A stretch of DNA of 35,000 nucleotides from Rhizobium altiplani. Its GTDB lineage: Bacteria > Pseudomonadota > Alphaproteobacteria > Rhizobiales > Rhizobiaceae. The stretch is taken from positions 1-35,000 of the forward strand of contig NZ_LNCD01000038.1 in assembly GCF_001542405.1 (NCBI RefSeq). Reading direction: 5' to 3'. How positions within the stretch are numbered: the first letter of the stretch is position 1; each line of letters opens with the position of its first letter. Below are positions 14,104 to 22,820 of this stretch, piece after piece. The position numbers and the translations under genes are program-made. The notes under the pieces are model-generated. The model searched no databases. It was given only the letters and a program-made list of their open reading frames with translations, and was not told where the DNA came from.

Positions 14104-15279
14104 ATGCCCATTCCTGCCCGGATCGAGACCGATCTGCCCTTCCTGACCGGACTGCGTCGCGACCTGCATGCCCATCCAGAGCTTGGCTTCGAGGAGGAGC
14201 GCACGAGCGACATCGTCGCGCAGTTGCTCGAAGACGCAGGCATCAAGGTGCATCGCGGCCTCGGCGGCACCGGCGTTGTCGGTACGCTGCAGATCGGCAA
14301 TGGCACGCGGACAATCGGGTTGCGGGCGGATATGGATGCGCTTGCGATGCCGGAGATGGCGGATCGTTCGTATAAGTCAAAATTTACTGGCAAGATGCAT
14401 GCCTGCGGACATGACGGGCATACAACAATGCTGCTCGGCGCGGCACGATATCTGGCGGCAACGCTTGACTTCTCCGGAACCGTGCATTTCATCTTCCAGC
14501 CGGCCGAGGAGGGGAGGGGCGGCGCGCGCAGGATGGTCGAGGAGGGTCTGTTCGAACTCTTCCCCTGCGATGCCGTCTACGGGCTTCACAATATGCCGGG
14601 CCTTGCCGTCGATGAGATCGCTGTAGTCGAAGGCCCTCAATTGGCATCGTCAGACAGTTGGCGCGTGACCTTCCGGGGCACCGGGACGCACGGCGCTAAG
14701 CCGCATCTCGGCAAGGATCCGATCACGGCTGCCGGCACCTTCCTGACCTCATTGCAGACGATTGTCGGGCGCGTCGTCGATCCGCTGCAGCCGGCCGTCG
14801 TTAGCGCTTGCTCGCTGCAGGCCGGCGACCCCAAGGCGTTGAACGTCATACCCGATATCGTCGAGATCGGCGGCACCGCCCGGGCCTATTCGCCTGAAGT
14901 TCGCGATCAACTCGAGGAAGAGATCGGCCGGCTTGCGAATGGCACGGCGGCGATGTTCGGCATTGCGGTCGACTACCAGTTCGAACGACGCATTCCGCCC
15001 GTGGTCAACGACAGCGACGCGACCGCGCGTGCGCTCGGCGCCGCTAAGGCGGTCTTCGAGGGGAAGGTGCGCACGAGTTTCCCGCCCTCGACGGCAGGCG
15101 ATGATTTCGCGTTCTTCGGCCAGAATGCGCCGGGATGTTACGTCTGGCTCGGGAACGGTCCTGCCGTCGATGGCGCCCTGCATCACAACACCGCGTATGA
15201 CTTCAATGATCATGCGATTGGCTACGGCGCGGCCTTTTGGACAACGCTGGTCGAGCGCGAGCTGAAGGCCGCACTTTAA
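14104..15279 (+). CDS. M20 family amidohydrolase (hippurate hydrolase/HipO-like, 391 aa)
   Basis: This is a zinc/manganese-dependent peptidase-fold amidohydrolase that cleaves N-acyl amino acids or related amides in the cytosol. Landmarks are RRDLHAHPELGFEE at residues 18-31, LRADMDALAM at 73-82, the metal-binding MHACGHDGHTTM at 98-109, the catalytic Glu in FQPAEEGRGGA at 131-141, YGLHNMPG near 158-165 and the C-terminal ligand His in LHHNTAYDFND. The lid/dimerisation domain lies in the middle. The length is normal for the M20D group. As last gene of the importer operon it likely hydrolyses the imported amide or its oxidised form. The true substrate could be an N-acyl amino acid, an auxin-like conjugate or an acylated amine. 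Confidence 0.93.
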   Translation: MPIPARIETDLPFLTGLRRDLHAHPELGFEEERTSDIVAQLLEDAGIKVHRGLGGTGVVGTLQIGNGTRTIGLRADMDALAMPEMADRSYKSKFTGKMHACGHDGHTTMLLGAARYLAATLDFSGTVHFIFQPAEEGRGGARRMVEEGLFELFPCDAVYGLHNMPGLAVDEIAVVEGPQLASSDSWRVTFRGTGTHGAKPHLGKDPITAAGTFLTSLQTIVGRVVDPLQPAVVSACSLQAGDPKALNVIPDIVEIGGTARAYSPEVRDQLEEEIGRLANGTAAMFGIAVDYQFERRIPPVVNDSDATARALGAAKAVFEGKVRTSFPPSTAGDDFAFFGQNAPGCYVWLGNGPAVDGALHHNTAYDFNDHAIGYGAAFWTTLVERELKAAL

Positions 15280-15314
15280 TCGGTGGTTCGCGGACCTCGA
15301 TGACTTAGCCGACC

Positions 15315-15339
15315 GCAGCTGGGGCACAAGCCCAGCTGC
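15315..15339. terminator. Convergent hairpin between amidohydrolase and adenine deaminase genes
   Basis: A perfect 9-bp stem (GCAGCTGGG with CCCAGCTGC, seven-base loop) lies in the 62-base gap between two convergent genes, two bases beyond the adenine deaminase stop. Its position suggests termination from both sides, although U-tracts are poor. Confidence 0.6.
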
Positions 15340-15341
15340 TG

Positions 15342-17132
15342 CTACTCCTCGTGCTCGAGGGTCTCGATCACTGGGCTTTCGAGCACTTGGCCTGTCAGGA
15401 CGTCGGCGATCCCCCGATCGGTCTGATGCGGGCCGACGTTGCAGGCAAGCGTTGCGCCGAAGCAGGCCTTGAAGACGAGATAGGGCGGCTTCCAGTCGAC
15501 GATCTTTTCAATCGCCTTTCGGATCGCCCGGAAGGACGCGGCCGTTTCTTCCAATGGCGCGTCGGTGACCAGGCCGGACACCGGCAAGGGTAGAAGCGCT
15601 TCAATCTGGCCATCTCTGGCGACAGCCATGCCGCCGCCCGCTGATATCACCGCGTTGGCGGCAACCGCCATGTCGCGTGCATTGCCTCCGAAGACCGTGA
15701 GGTTGTGGCTGTCGTGGGACACCGTCGTGCAGAAGGCTCCGCGCCATTCTCCCCAACCTGTCAGGAAGCCGACGCGCGGCCGACCGTCGACCTTGCCGTG
15801 CCGATGCGCGACCGCGATCATAGTGCTCCCGACCGGCGGCACGATGAAGCCGCCGTCGACGCCGGTTTCCGCCTCGCCCCATTGCGTGAAACGGGGGCGG
15901 TCAATCGTGGCGACACGAACGCGCTTGCCGGTGGCGGGAACCCTGAAGTCATCTTCCTCCAGGGCGGTCAGCTTGATCGAATTTTGTAGCGCGACGGTAT
16001 CGAACGAGCGCAACTGGGCGTTCATTTCGCCCGATGTCGAGACGATTGCGCCATTGGCGATGACGGCTTTCGTGGCGAAACCAACGAGGTCTTCGAAGAG
16101 CACGATATCGGCGCGTCGGCCGGCGGCAATCAAGCCAAGATCCGAACGATTCAATCGCTGCGCTGCATTGAAGGTGGCGGCCCGCAGCGCCCATTCCGGT
16201 TTCATGCCATAGCGGACGAGCCGTCGGATGACATCGTCAAGGCCTCCGCCGTCCTTCAGTTCGTCGGGGAAGACGTCGTCCGTGCAGAGCGTGACCGTCG
16301 ATGGCAGATGGCCGATTCCGTTGAGCGCGGTTACGAACTCCTGCAGCAGATGGTCATGCGAGCCGCGAAGCTCGATGGTCAGCCCGGCGGCCAGCTTTTG
16401 CAGCAGGTCCGCGCTCGAGGTCAATTCGTGATCGGAGCTGACACCGGCAGCCATGAAGGCGTTCAGGTCAGCGGATTCAAGTCCGCGCGCATGGCCGCAA
16501 ATGAGTTTTTCCGAAGCGAGGCCGGCATTCACAATATCAGTCATGCGGGGATCGCCGTCGATCACGCCGCGCATATTCATGACCTCGGCTACACCGCCGA
16601 TGCCAGGCCACCGCAGCATTTCGGCGATGACCGATGCGTCGAAATCGGCGCCGGCGACTTCAAGCCCCGGAGCGGAAGGAACGCAGGAAGGCGCGAGAAC
16701 AATGGTACGGAGCGGCAGGCACCGGGACGCTTCGATTGCCCAGCGCACGCCGTCCAGGCCATGCACGTTGCCAAATTCGTGCGGATCCCAGATGACAGTC
16801 GTCACGCCGCGCGGAACGACGGCTGCCGCATAGGCAGCGGGCGTCACCATCGAGCTTTCGATATGCATGTGCGTATCGATGAGGCCTGGCGAAACGATGC
16901 TGCCTGTTGCGTCGACGGTCTTGGCAGCGTCGGTGCGGCTGCCCGGTGCGTGGACGCTTGCGATGAGCGGTCCAACGACGCCGATGTCGGCGTCGCGGGT
17001 CAGGCCGGTGACGACATCGAGCAGGCGTCCGCCCGAGATCAGCAGGTCGAAAGGCGCATCACCGCGCGCGGCGGCGACGGCACGGGCGCGAAGTGCGGGA
17101 TCGTTGAGATCCTTCCGTTCGGTGGCGCTCAT
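15342..17132 (-). CDS. ade: Adenine deaminase (596 aa)
   Basis: This enzyme converts adenine to hypoxanthine and ammonia and belongs to the amidohydrolase superfamily, not the eukaryotic-type adenosine deaminase fold. Seen motifs are LLISGGRLLDVVTG near residue 30, SPGLIDTHMHIESSMVTP at about 79-96 with the first metal His pair, VIWDPHEFGNVHG, CGHARGLESADLNAF, SSDHE and LCTDDVFPDEL. The C-terminal third contains the Ade-specific domain with HDSHNLTVFGGNARDM. Length and order match bacterial Ade. Its ATG overlaps the stop of the upstream nucleoside hydrolase gene, so the two are translationally coupled. Together they turn adenosine into ribose and hypoxanthine. Confidence 0.95.
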   Translation of the reverse strand: MSATERKDLNDPALRARAVAAARGDAPFDLLISGGRLLDVVTGLTRDADIGVVGPLIASVHAPGSRTDAAKTVDATGSIVSPGLIDTHMHIESSMVTPAAYAAAVVPRGVTTVIWDPHEFGNVHGLDGVRWAIEASRCLPLRTIVLAPSCVPSAPGLEVAGADFDASVIAEMLRWPGIGGVAEVMNMRGVIDGDPRMTDIVNAGLASEKLICGHARGLESADLNAFMAAGVSSDHELTSSADLLQKLAAGLTIELRGSHDHLLQEFVTALNGIGHLPSTVTLCTDDVFPDELKDGGGLDDVIRRLVRYGMKPEWALRAATFNAAQRLNRSDLGLIAAGRRADIVLFEDLVGFATKAVIANGAIVSTSGEMNAQLRSFDTVALQNSIKLTALEEDDFRVPATGKRVRVATIDRPRFTQWGEAETGVDGGFIVPPVGSTMIAVAHRHGKVDGRPRVGFLTGWGEWRGAFCTTVSHDSHNLTVFGGNARDMAVAANAVISAGGGMAVARDGQIEALLPLPVSGLVTDAPLEETAASFRAIRKAIEKIVDWKPPYLVFKACFGATLACNVGPHQTDRGIADVLTGQVLESPVIETLEHEE

Positions 17133-18049
17133 CGGCCGGCCTCATCGATCAGTGCGCCGAGGATCAGGGCGCGGGCCTTTTCAGTGTCGATATCGACGGC
17201 GTATTCGGCGTTGAAGGTTGCATGCGTTGCCCGGGTCTCCACCACGGTGCGGCCACGCGTATGTTGACCCTGCAATTCGGCGTCGATGCGCGCCGGTCGG
17301 AATGTAACGATGTCGGGTGCGACGAAGGCGACTGCGGCTGATGGGTCGTAGATCGCCATTCCCGGTCTGCCGCGGCTGGTTCCGATGCCGATGTAGCCGT
17401 CGAGCATATCGGCGATAAGGGGCGCGTTGGCGCCACCGGCGTCTCGCACCGGGCCGACGTCGTCAGGAGTCGCGATAACCTTGCGGCAAAGATCGAGATC
17501 GACCATGCGCAGCGGCAGATTATGGGCGAGAACGATGGCGAGGGCTTCCGGGTCGGCCAGCGCGTTGAACTCGGCCGATGCCGTGTGATTTCCTGCAGTG
17601 ACGCCGCCTCCCATCCAGGTGAGTTCGGTGATAAGGGCTGCGAGGTCCGGGCGTGACAGTGCGAGGGCGGCGAGATTGGTCAACGGGCCGAGAGCCAGGA
17701 TCCGGTGCGGGCCATTGGTCTCTAGCCAACGGCAGAGCGCAGCGAATGCATCGCCGTCCGGCAAGGCCGGCGCGGCGGGCAGACCTTGGCCCGATGTCGG
17801 AATACCTGTTTCGCCGAGGATCGCCTGGGCGGTTTCGAGCGAGCCGAGAACTGGCATGGCACGGCCGGTGTGGATCGGGAAAGTCCAGCCGAAGGCCTTG
17901 GCAGCACCTGATGCGTTGACGCGCACCTGCGGCAGCGGCGTGTTGCCGAAGACAAGCGAGACGCCTGCGATGTCGAGCTTCGCGTGTGTCACCACGAGGA
18001 TCGCGGCGATATCGTCAAAGCCCATGTCGGTGTCGATCCAGACGCCCAT
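17129..18049 (-). CDS. Inosine-uridine preferring nucleoside hydrolase (306 aa)
   Basis: This protein cleaves the N-glycosidic bond of ribonucleosides to give base and ribose. The N-terminal calcium-binding motif is DTDMGFDDIAA (residues 6-16), with Met where Pro is usual in DTDPGxDD. ILALGPLTNLA, TWMGGGVTAGNH, SAEFNALADPEAL and a late YDPSAAVAF complete the family pattern. ATG 18049 gives the normal start MGVWIDTD and lies four bases downstream of the ABC ATPase stop. Its 3' end overlaps the adenine deaminase start. No signal peptide is present, so nucleosides must be imported first, which fits the adjacent ABC transporter. Base preference cannot be read from sequence, but the partner gene suggests purine nucleosides. 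Confidence 0.94.
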   Translation of the reverse strand: MGVWIDTDMGFDDIAAILVVTHAKLDIAGVSLVFGNTPLPQVRVNASGAAKAFGWTFPIHTGRAMPVLGSLETAQAILGETGIPTSGQGLPAAPALPDGDAFAALCRWLETNGPHRILALGPLTNLAALALSRPDLAALITELTWMGGGVTAGNHTASAEFNALADPEALAIVLAHNLPLRMVDLDLCRKVIATPDDVGPVRDAGGANAPLIADMLDGYIGIGTSRGRPGMAIYDPSAAVAFVAPDIVTFRPARIDAELQGQHTRGRTVVETRATHATFNAEYAVDIDTEKARALILGALIDEAGR

Positions 18050-18053
18050 GATG

Positions 18054-19079
18054 TTACCTGTAGCGTGAGAGCGGCGCTGCTGCGGCAAGCGGCAGGTCGA
18101 ATGGAAGTGTCGAGCCGATCGCATGCGTCGGCAGTTCGGCATCGACCTCGGCCTTGATGGGGCCAAGCGGCGTGTCGAGCAGATATTCGCGGGTGTTGCC
18201 GGCAAACGAGGTGCCGCGCACGGTGCCCTGGTAAGGACCTGAACCAAGGTTCACCATGCGCGGACGCCAGGCCAGGCCCTTTGCGGCCTGCGGCGCTGGA
18301 CCGGAAGGCTCGACCGATGTGGTGGATGTCGCGAGCTTGCCGTTTTCCAGCGCAAAGACGTTTTCGAAGCCGACGAAATCGGCGACGAAGGCCGAGACGG
18401 GCTTATTGTAGATTTCCTCCGGTGTACCGACCTGCTCGATGCCGCCGTTCAGCATCACCACGATCCGGTCGGCGAGAGCGAGCGCCTCGATCTGATCGTG
18501 GGTGACGAAGATCATCGTGACGCCGGTTTCCTTCTGGACGCGCTGCAGCTCGGCGCGCATTTCGAGGCGCAGGCGGGCGTCGAGATTGGAAAGGGGCTCA
18601 TCGAGCAAGAGAACTTTCGGCTCCATGACCATGGAACGGGCAAGGGCCACACGCTGCTGCTGGCCGCCGGAGAGTTCGGCGGGTTTGCGATCTGCAAACT
18701 TGGCAAGGCCGACTGATTTGATGCCGGCGCTGACCTTGCCATCGAGATCCTTGCCGCCGATGCCCTTCAGGCGCAAGCCGAAGGCGACGTTCTCGTAGAC
18801 CGTCAGATGCGGGAAGAGGGCGTAGGACTGGAAGACGAGCCCGACATTGCGCTTGTTGGCGGAAACGCGGGTGATGTCCGACCCGTCGAGGGTGATGCGG
18901 CCGGAACTCGGGTTCAGCAGGCCGGCGATGGAGCGCATCGTCGTGGTCTTGCCGCAGCCGGAGGGGCCGAGGAGGGCGACGAGTTCACCTTTCCTGATCG
19001 TAAGATCCAGATCCTTTACCGCGACCGTATCGCCGTAGGCAAGCGTCAGCTTGTCGAGTTTGAGATAGGCGTCAGACAT
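18054..19079 (-). CDS. ABC transporter ATP-binding protein, nucleoside operon (341 aa)
   Basis: This is the ATPase of a PotA-like importer. Walker A GPSGCGKTT is at about 38-46, the Q-loop is VFQSYALFP, the signature ELSGGQQQRVALARS at 135-149, Walker B VLLLDEPLSNLD at 156-167 and the His switch VTHDQIEA. A C-terminal TOBE region contains LAWRPRMVNLG, FAGNTREYLLDTPLG and a short tail. ATG 19079 overlaps the end of the upstream permease by eight bases. The family name suggests polyamines, but the coupled nucleoside hydrolase and adenine deaminase argue that the system imports nucleosides or a similar purine compound. Confidence 0.93.
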   Translation of the reverse strand: MSDAYLKLDKLTLAYGDTVAVKDLDLTIRKGELVALLGPSGCGKTTTMRSIAGLLNPSSGRITLDGSDITRVSANKRNVGLVFQSYALFPHLTVYENVAFGLRLKGIGGKDLDGKVSAGIKSVGLAKFADRKPAELSGGQQQRVALARSMVMEPKVLLLDEPLSNLDARLRLEMRAELQRVQKETGVTMIFVTHDQIEALALADRIVVMLNGGIEQVGTPEEIYNKPVSAFVADFVGFENVFALENGKLATSTTSVEPSGPAPQAAKGLAWRPRMVNLGSGPYQGTVRGTSFAGNTREYLLDTPLGPIKAEVDAELPTHAIGSTLPFDLPLAAAAPLSRYR

Positions 19080-19851
19080 AACGAGAGAATCCCAGGAAGC
19101 GTTCGGCAAGGAAGACGATGCCGATGGAAAGGAAGGCAAGCAGCGAGGAGAGAGCCGCGATCGACGGATCGTACGTGGTCTCCATGTAGCCCAGCATGTC
19201 GATCGGCAGGGTGCGGACGCCCGGACCGGAGAGGAAGAGCGAGACCGGAACCTGATTGAAGCTCGTCACGAAGCCAAGGACGAAGGCCGCCAGGATGCCG
19301 CCGCGGATATTTGGCATGACGACGCGGAAGAAGGCGCCAACGCGTGAGGAACCGAGCAGGACGGCAGCTTCTTCCATATCCGAGCGCAGGTTGTTGAGGC
19401 TGGCTGACACGACGCGCACGGCGTAGGGCAGCACGAGCGCCGTGTGCGCCATGAACAGGGCCAGCGTGATGTTGAAGCCGAAGGGCACCACGAGATAGCG
19501 CAGCAGGGCCAGACCGACGATGATGCCGGGTACGATGATTGGCAGCGAGACGATGGTGCGCACCGTTTCGCCGAAGGGCAACTTGTAGCGCGACAGCGCG
19601 TAGGCGGCGGGAATGCCGAGCACGAGCGCTGTCATCGTGCCGAAGACGGCAAGGAACATCGACATGGCGAAGCTCTCGCGGAAGCTGTCGATGGTGAAGA
19701 CCTTGGCGACCCATTTCAGGGAAAGTCCCTGCGGCGGGAAGGCGAGTGTGTCGCCAGCCGAGAGCGATGCGGCGATGATGATCAGGAACGGGCCGATCAG
19801 GAAGATCAGCAAAAGGCCGAGAACCAGCGGAGAGAGAATACGGGCGGTCAT
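19072..19851 (-). CDS. ABC transporter permease, PotC type, nucleoside operon (259 aa)
   Basis: This is an inner-membrane permease with about six helices, starting LGLLLIFLIGPFLIIIAASL. The EAA loop is EEAAVLLGSSRVGAFFRVVM (about residues 165-184), followed by the family landmark FVTSFNQVPVSLFLSG. ATG 19851 overlaps the stop of the preceding permease (bases 19848-19851) and the gene end overlaps the ATPase start. The whole importer is thus packed without gaps, as expected for stoichiometric expression. Confidence 0.92.
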   Translation of the reverse strand: MTARILSPLVLGLLLIFLIGPFLIIIAASLSAGDTLAFPPQGLSLKWVAKVFTIDSFRESFAMSMFLAVFGTMTALVLGIPAAYALSRYKLPFGETVRTIVSLPIIVPGIIVGLALLRYLVVPFGFNITLALFMAHTALVLPYAVRVVSASLNNLRSDMEEAAVLLGSSRVGAFFRVVMPNIRGGILAAFVLGFVTSFNQVPVSLFLSGPGVRTLPIDMLGYMETTYDPSIAALSSLLAFLSIGIVFLAERFLGFSRYV

Positions 19852-20675
19852 CGCTTGTTCCTCGCCGTGGCAAGGCGCTTGAGCAGGATGTTGGCGGCAA
19901 AGCTCATGACGATCAGCATGAAGGCGATGACGCTTGCCGAGACGAAGTTGTTGGCCACCGACACCTGCTGATAGAGCAGCGTTTCCAGCATCAGCACCTT
20001 CGAGCCGCCAAGCACGGCAGGCGTAATGTAGGCGGTAAGCGATCCGGTGAAGACGAGCGTGCCGCCGACGACGAGGCCTTCGCGGGTGAGCGGCAGGATC
20101 ACCTTCCAGAACACCTGGAACCAGTTGGCACCGAGCACGCGGGCGGCGGAAATGGCGTCCGTCGGCATGTTCTCGAGGGCGCTGATCAGCGACAGGATCA
20201 TCAGCGGCAGGAAGAGCTGCAGAAGACCGATGAAGACCGCGGTTTCGGTGAAAAGCAGGCGCAGCGGGCCGTCGCTGAGGCCGAGGCCCTGGATGGCCTG
20301 GTTGACGATGCCGGTGCGGCCGAGGATGACGATCCAGGCATAGGTGCGGGCAACCGGCGAGATCATCAGCGGCAAGGTGACGAGGCCGATCACCCGGCCC
20401 TTGCCCTTCGGCGGCAGGTTGACGATTGCGAAGGCGGCGGCATAGCCGGTGACAGCCGAAACCGCTGTCACCTCAAGCCCTAAGCGGAAGGTCCGCAAAA
20501 AGACAGTACGGTTCAGCGACTCGGAAAAGAAGCCGGTATAGGCGCTGAGAGTCCAGCTGCCGTCGATGCGGAAGCCTTCGGAGAGGAGGACGACAACGGG
20601 CAGCAGGAAGACCAGCGCGGCAAAGACTGCTGCGGGCAGGGCAAGCGCCAGGGCTTCTGCGCGGTTTTGAAACAT
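19848..20675 (-). CDS. ABC transporter permease, PotB type, nucleoside operon (275 aa)
   Basis: This is the partner permease with about six helices (LPAAVFAALVFLLPVVVLLS at the N-terminus). A conserved VARTYAWIVILGRTGIVNQA segment and the EAA loop ISAARVLGANWFQVFWKVIL mark the PotB group. I place the start at ATG 20675. A TTG at 20714 in the same frame lies inside the intercistronic hairpin and would prepend a polar leader, so it is unlikely. The gene follows the binding-protein gene by 60 bases. Confidence 0.91.
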   Translation of the reverse strand: MFQNRAEALALALPAAVFAALVFLLPVVVLLSEGFRIDGSWTLSAYTGFFSESLNRTVFLRTFRLGLEVTAVSAVTGYAAAFAIVNLPPKGKGRVIGLVTLPLMISPVARTYAWIVILGRTGIVNQAIQGLGLSDGPLRLLFTETAVFIGLLQLFLPLMILSLISALENMPTDAISAARVLGANWFQVFWKVILPLTREGLVVGGTLVFTGSLTAYITPAVLGGSKVLMLETLLYQQVSVANNFVSASVIAFMLIVMSFAANILLKRLATARNKR

Positions 20676-20700
20676 GAAGCGACTTTCGACGGATGGAAGG

Positions 20701-20728
20701 GCTGGCTCCCGCAAGCCTGGGAGCCAGC
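20701..20728 (-). other. Intercistronic hairpin after the binding-protein gene
   Basis: A perfect 10-bp stem (GCTGGCTCCC at 20701-20710 with 20719-20728, eight-base loop) begins seven bases after the binding-protein stop and lies between it and the first permease. No U-tract follows. It resembles the stabilising hairpins that raise binding-protein yield in importer operons. Confidence 0.6.
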
Positions 20729-20735
20729 TTGGAAA

Positions 20736-21758
20736 TTACTGACCGACCTTCTCGTTCCATTCCTTCAGCCAGGCGGCGCGGTTGTCGAGCGCGGCTGCTG
20801 ACGGGATGAGCTTCAGGCTCTTGGCGGTTTCTTCGCCGTAGGTCAGGTTGTTGGCGGCTTCTTCGGAGAGCTTGACCTCCTTGTTCGCCGGGCTGTCGAC
20901 GAGCTTTTCAGCAAGCTTCGTCTGGATTTCGGTGGAGAGCCAGAAGTCCATGAACTGCAGGGCGAGATCACGGTTCTTCGAGCCCTTGGTGACGACCATC
21001 ACGTTCATGCCGCCAGTCTGGCCTTCCTTGGGCGTTGCCCATGCGACGGGAACGTCGAGCTTGGTGAAGCCTGCCCAGGAAAAACGGCCGATCGGGGCGG
21101 CCCAGATTTCCTCCTGCTGCATCAGCTGCACGAGCTGCGAGGACTTCTCATAGAAAGTGACGATCTCGTCCTTCTTCTCGCCGAGCGCCTCGATCGGCGC
21201 CTTCAGGTCCGGGTGGTCGCTGCCGAGCGCCTGGCCGAGCATGAAGAGCGCCGGAGGGCCCTGGTTGGTGGTGACGTTCGGGAAGGCGACATGGCCAACA
21301 TATTCAGGCTTCAGCAAGTCTGCCCAGGACTCGATCTTCATCTTGTCCGAGCGGTAGGCGATCGACGTGGCGTAGAAGGTATAGCCGACGCTCATGCCGT
21401 CGCCATTCGGATCCTTGGCGAGGTCGTAGAGCTTCCCGAAATTGGAGAGCTTCGAAGTATCAATCTTGTCGATCAGGTGCTTGCGCGAGGCTGAAAGGGC
21501 ATCGGCCATGGAGACGACAGCCATGTCGATGACGGGGCTCGCCTTGTTGGCCTCCATCTTGGCAAGTCGCTCGACGCTGTTGCCGGTCTCGACCACGAGC
21601 TTGCAGCCGCACTTCGCCTCGAAGGGGTCGTAGACGATGGTCTTGAAGTCATCCTGAGCGAAGGCATAGACGGAAATCGTCAGCGTCTTCTCCTCTGCCT
21701 TTGCGGCGAGTGGCGACAGCGCCAATAGCGCGGCCGAAGCGATGAGGGCATTCTTCAT
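20736..21758 (-). CDS. ABC transporter substrate-binding protein, nucleoside operon (340 aa)
   Basis: This is a periplasmic binding protein with a Sec signal peptide (MKNALIASAALLALSPLAAK, cleavage probably after AKA at residue 21). The mature protein begins EEKTLTISVYAFAQDDFKTI and has the PotD-like two-lobe pattern (VVSMADALSASRKHL, VGYTFYATSIAYRSDKM, FMDFWLSTEIQTKLAEKLVD). Two closely spaced cysteines, KCGCKL at about 49-54, may form a disulfide. It sits 19 bases after the LacI gene, so regulator and binding protein share a transcript. By context the ligand is likely a purine nucleoside; family membership alone would suggest a polyamine or iron/amine ligand. Confidence 0.92.
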   Translation of the reverse strand: MKNALIASAALLALSPLAAKAEEKTLTISVYAFAQDDFKTIVYDPFEAKCGCKLVVETGNSVERLAKMEANKASPVIDMAVVSMADALSASRKHLIDKIDTSKLSNFGKLYDLAKDPNGDGMSVGYTFYATSIAYRSDKMKIESWADLLKPEYVGHVAFPNVTTNQGPPALFMLGQALGSDHPDLKAPIEALGEKKDEIVTFYEKSSQLVQLMQQEEIWAAPIGRFSWAGFTKLDVPVAWATPKEGQTGGMNVMVVTKGSKNRDLALQFMDFWLSTEIQTKLAEKLVDSPANKEVKLSEEAANNLTYGEETAKSLKLIPSAAALDNRAAWLKEWNEKVGQ

Positions 21759-21777
21759 GTCAGCTGTTCTCCGCCTG

Positions 21778-22803
21778 TCAGGATATTCGTGTTGGTTCCG
21801 CCGGCCCGGAGGACTGGCGAACGATCAGTTGCATTGGAACTCGGTCGGCCTCGGACGTGACAAGTACGCCCTCGCGGCTGCCTCGCGTCTGGATGGTCTG
21901 CAGTAGCGATGAAATCGCGATCTCCGCGATCGTGTGCATGTCCATCGCCACCGTCGTCAGGGATGGCGTGATGACCGGCGACCAGATGAGATCGTCGAAA
22001 CCGGTAACGCTCGCCATGCTGGGCACATCGATGCCGTCACGCTGCAACTCTGTGAGGGCTCGCAGCGCCTGCAGGTCTGACAGTGCGGCGAACGCCGTGT
22101 AGCCCTCACGCACTTTCTCAGCGAGGCCGAGGCTGCATCCGCTGCCGTTTTGCCGTTCCAGCGTCTCGATCCAGAGGGTTGCCGAACTCATCCCGGGACG
22201 GAGACCTGAACGGATTCCTCCCACGCGATCGTTCTGGACGTTTGAGCCGGGATTGTTGCCGATGATAAGGACACGCCGGTGCCCAAGCTCGGCTAGATGA
22301 TTGGCGATCGCCCAGCCGCCTTGCATGTGATCGGCGGCAACGGTGTTGCCCGGCGTGGACGCTGTATCAATGACCGCGACGGGACAGGCCGCGCGGGAAA
22401 TTCGAGTGGCCCGGCGCGGTATGATCACCATGCCCTCGACGCCACGCTCGATCAGTCGGTTGATTGCCTCGGTCTGCGTTGCAACGTCGCCTCGGGAGTC
22501 GGCGATCAGCACGCCGTAGCCCGCCGCGCTGGCCGCGAATTCGATGGCCTGCGCAAGCTTGGGGAAAAGCGGGTTGGCGATATCAGGTAGAACTAGGCCA
22601 AGGACGCCGCTGCGGCCGGTACGCAATGCACGCCCTGCCTGGCTAGGGACATAGCCGAGTTCGGCCGCATGTTCCTTGATTTTCTCAGCCAGATGTTCGG
22701 AAACACGTCCCTTGCCCGAGAGCGCATTGGAGACTGTCGCGACGGAGACGCCAAGCGACGTTGCAATCCTGCTCAGATTCGGTCCAGGTCGCGTGGGAGG
22801 CAT
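21778..22803 (-). CDS. LacI-family transcriptional regulator of the nucleoside operon (341 aa)
   Basis: The N-terminal helix-turn-helix is LSRIATSLGVSVATVSNALS (about residues 10-29), followed by the hinge region GYVPSQAGRALRTGRSGVLG. The ligand-binding domain resembles periplasmic sugar-binding folds: VLGLVLPDIANPLFPKLAQA, VEGMVIIPRRAT, ELGHRRVLIIGNN and SVTGFDDLIWSPVITPSLTT. The length is standard and the gene intact. It leads the operon of binding protein, permeases, ATPase, nucleoside hydrolase and adenine deaminase. A LacI-type palindrome lies 18 bases upstream of its ATG, so autoregulation and derepression by an imported nucleoside or its product are expected. Confidence 0.94.
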   Translation of the reverse strand: MPPTRPGPNLSRIATSLGVSVATVSNALSGKGRVSEHLAEKIKEHAAELGYVPSQAGRALRTGRSGVLGLVLPDIANPLFPKLAQAIEFAASAAGYGVLIADSRGDVATQTEAINRLIERGVEGMVIIPRRATRISRAACPVAVIDTASTPGNTVAADHMQGGWAIANHLAELGHRRVLIIGNNPGSNVQNDRVGGIRSGLRPGMSSATLWIETLERQNGSGCSLGLAEKVREGYTAFAALSDLQALRALTELQRDGIDVPSMASVTGFDDLIWSPVITPSLTTVAMDMHTIAEIAISSLLQTIQTRGSREGVLVTSEADRVPMQLIVRQSSGPAEPTRIS

Positions 22804-22820
22804 GCTTTCCGACGTGTGTA

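Noticed and set aside
16308..17267. 319-aa plus-strand open frame
   Set aside because: It is antisense to the adenine deaminase gene and has no recognisable domain or ribosome-binding site.
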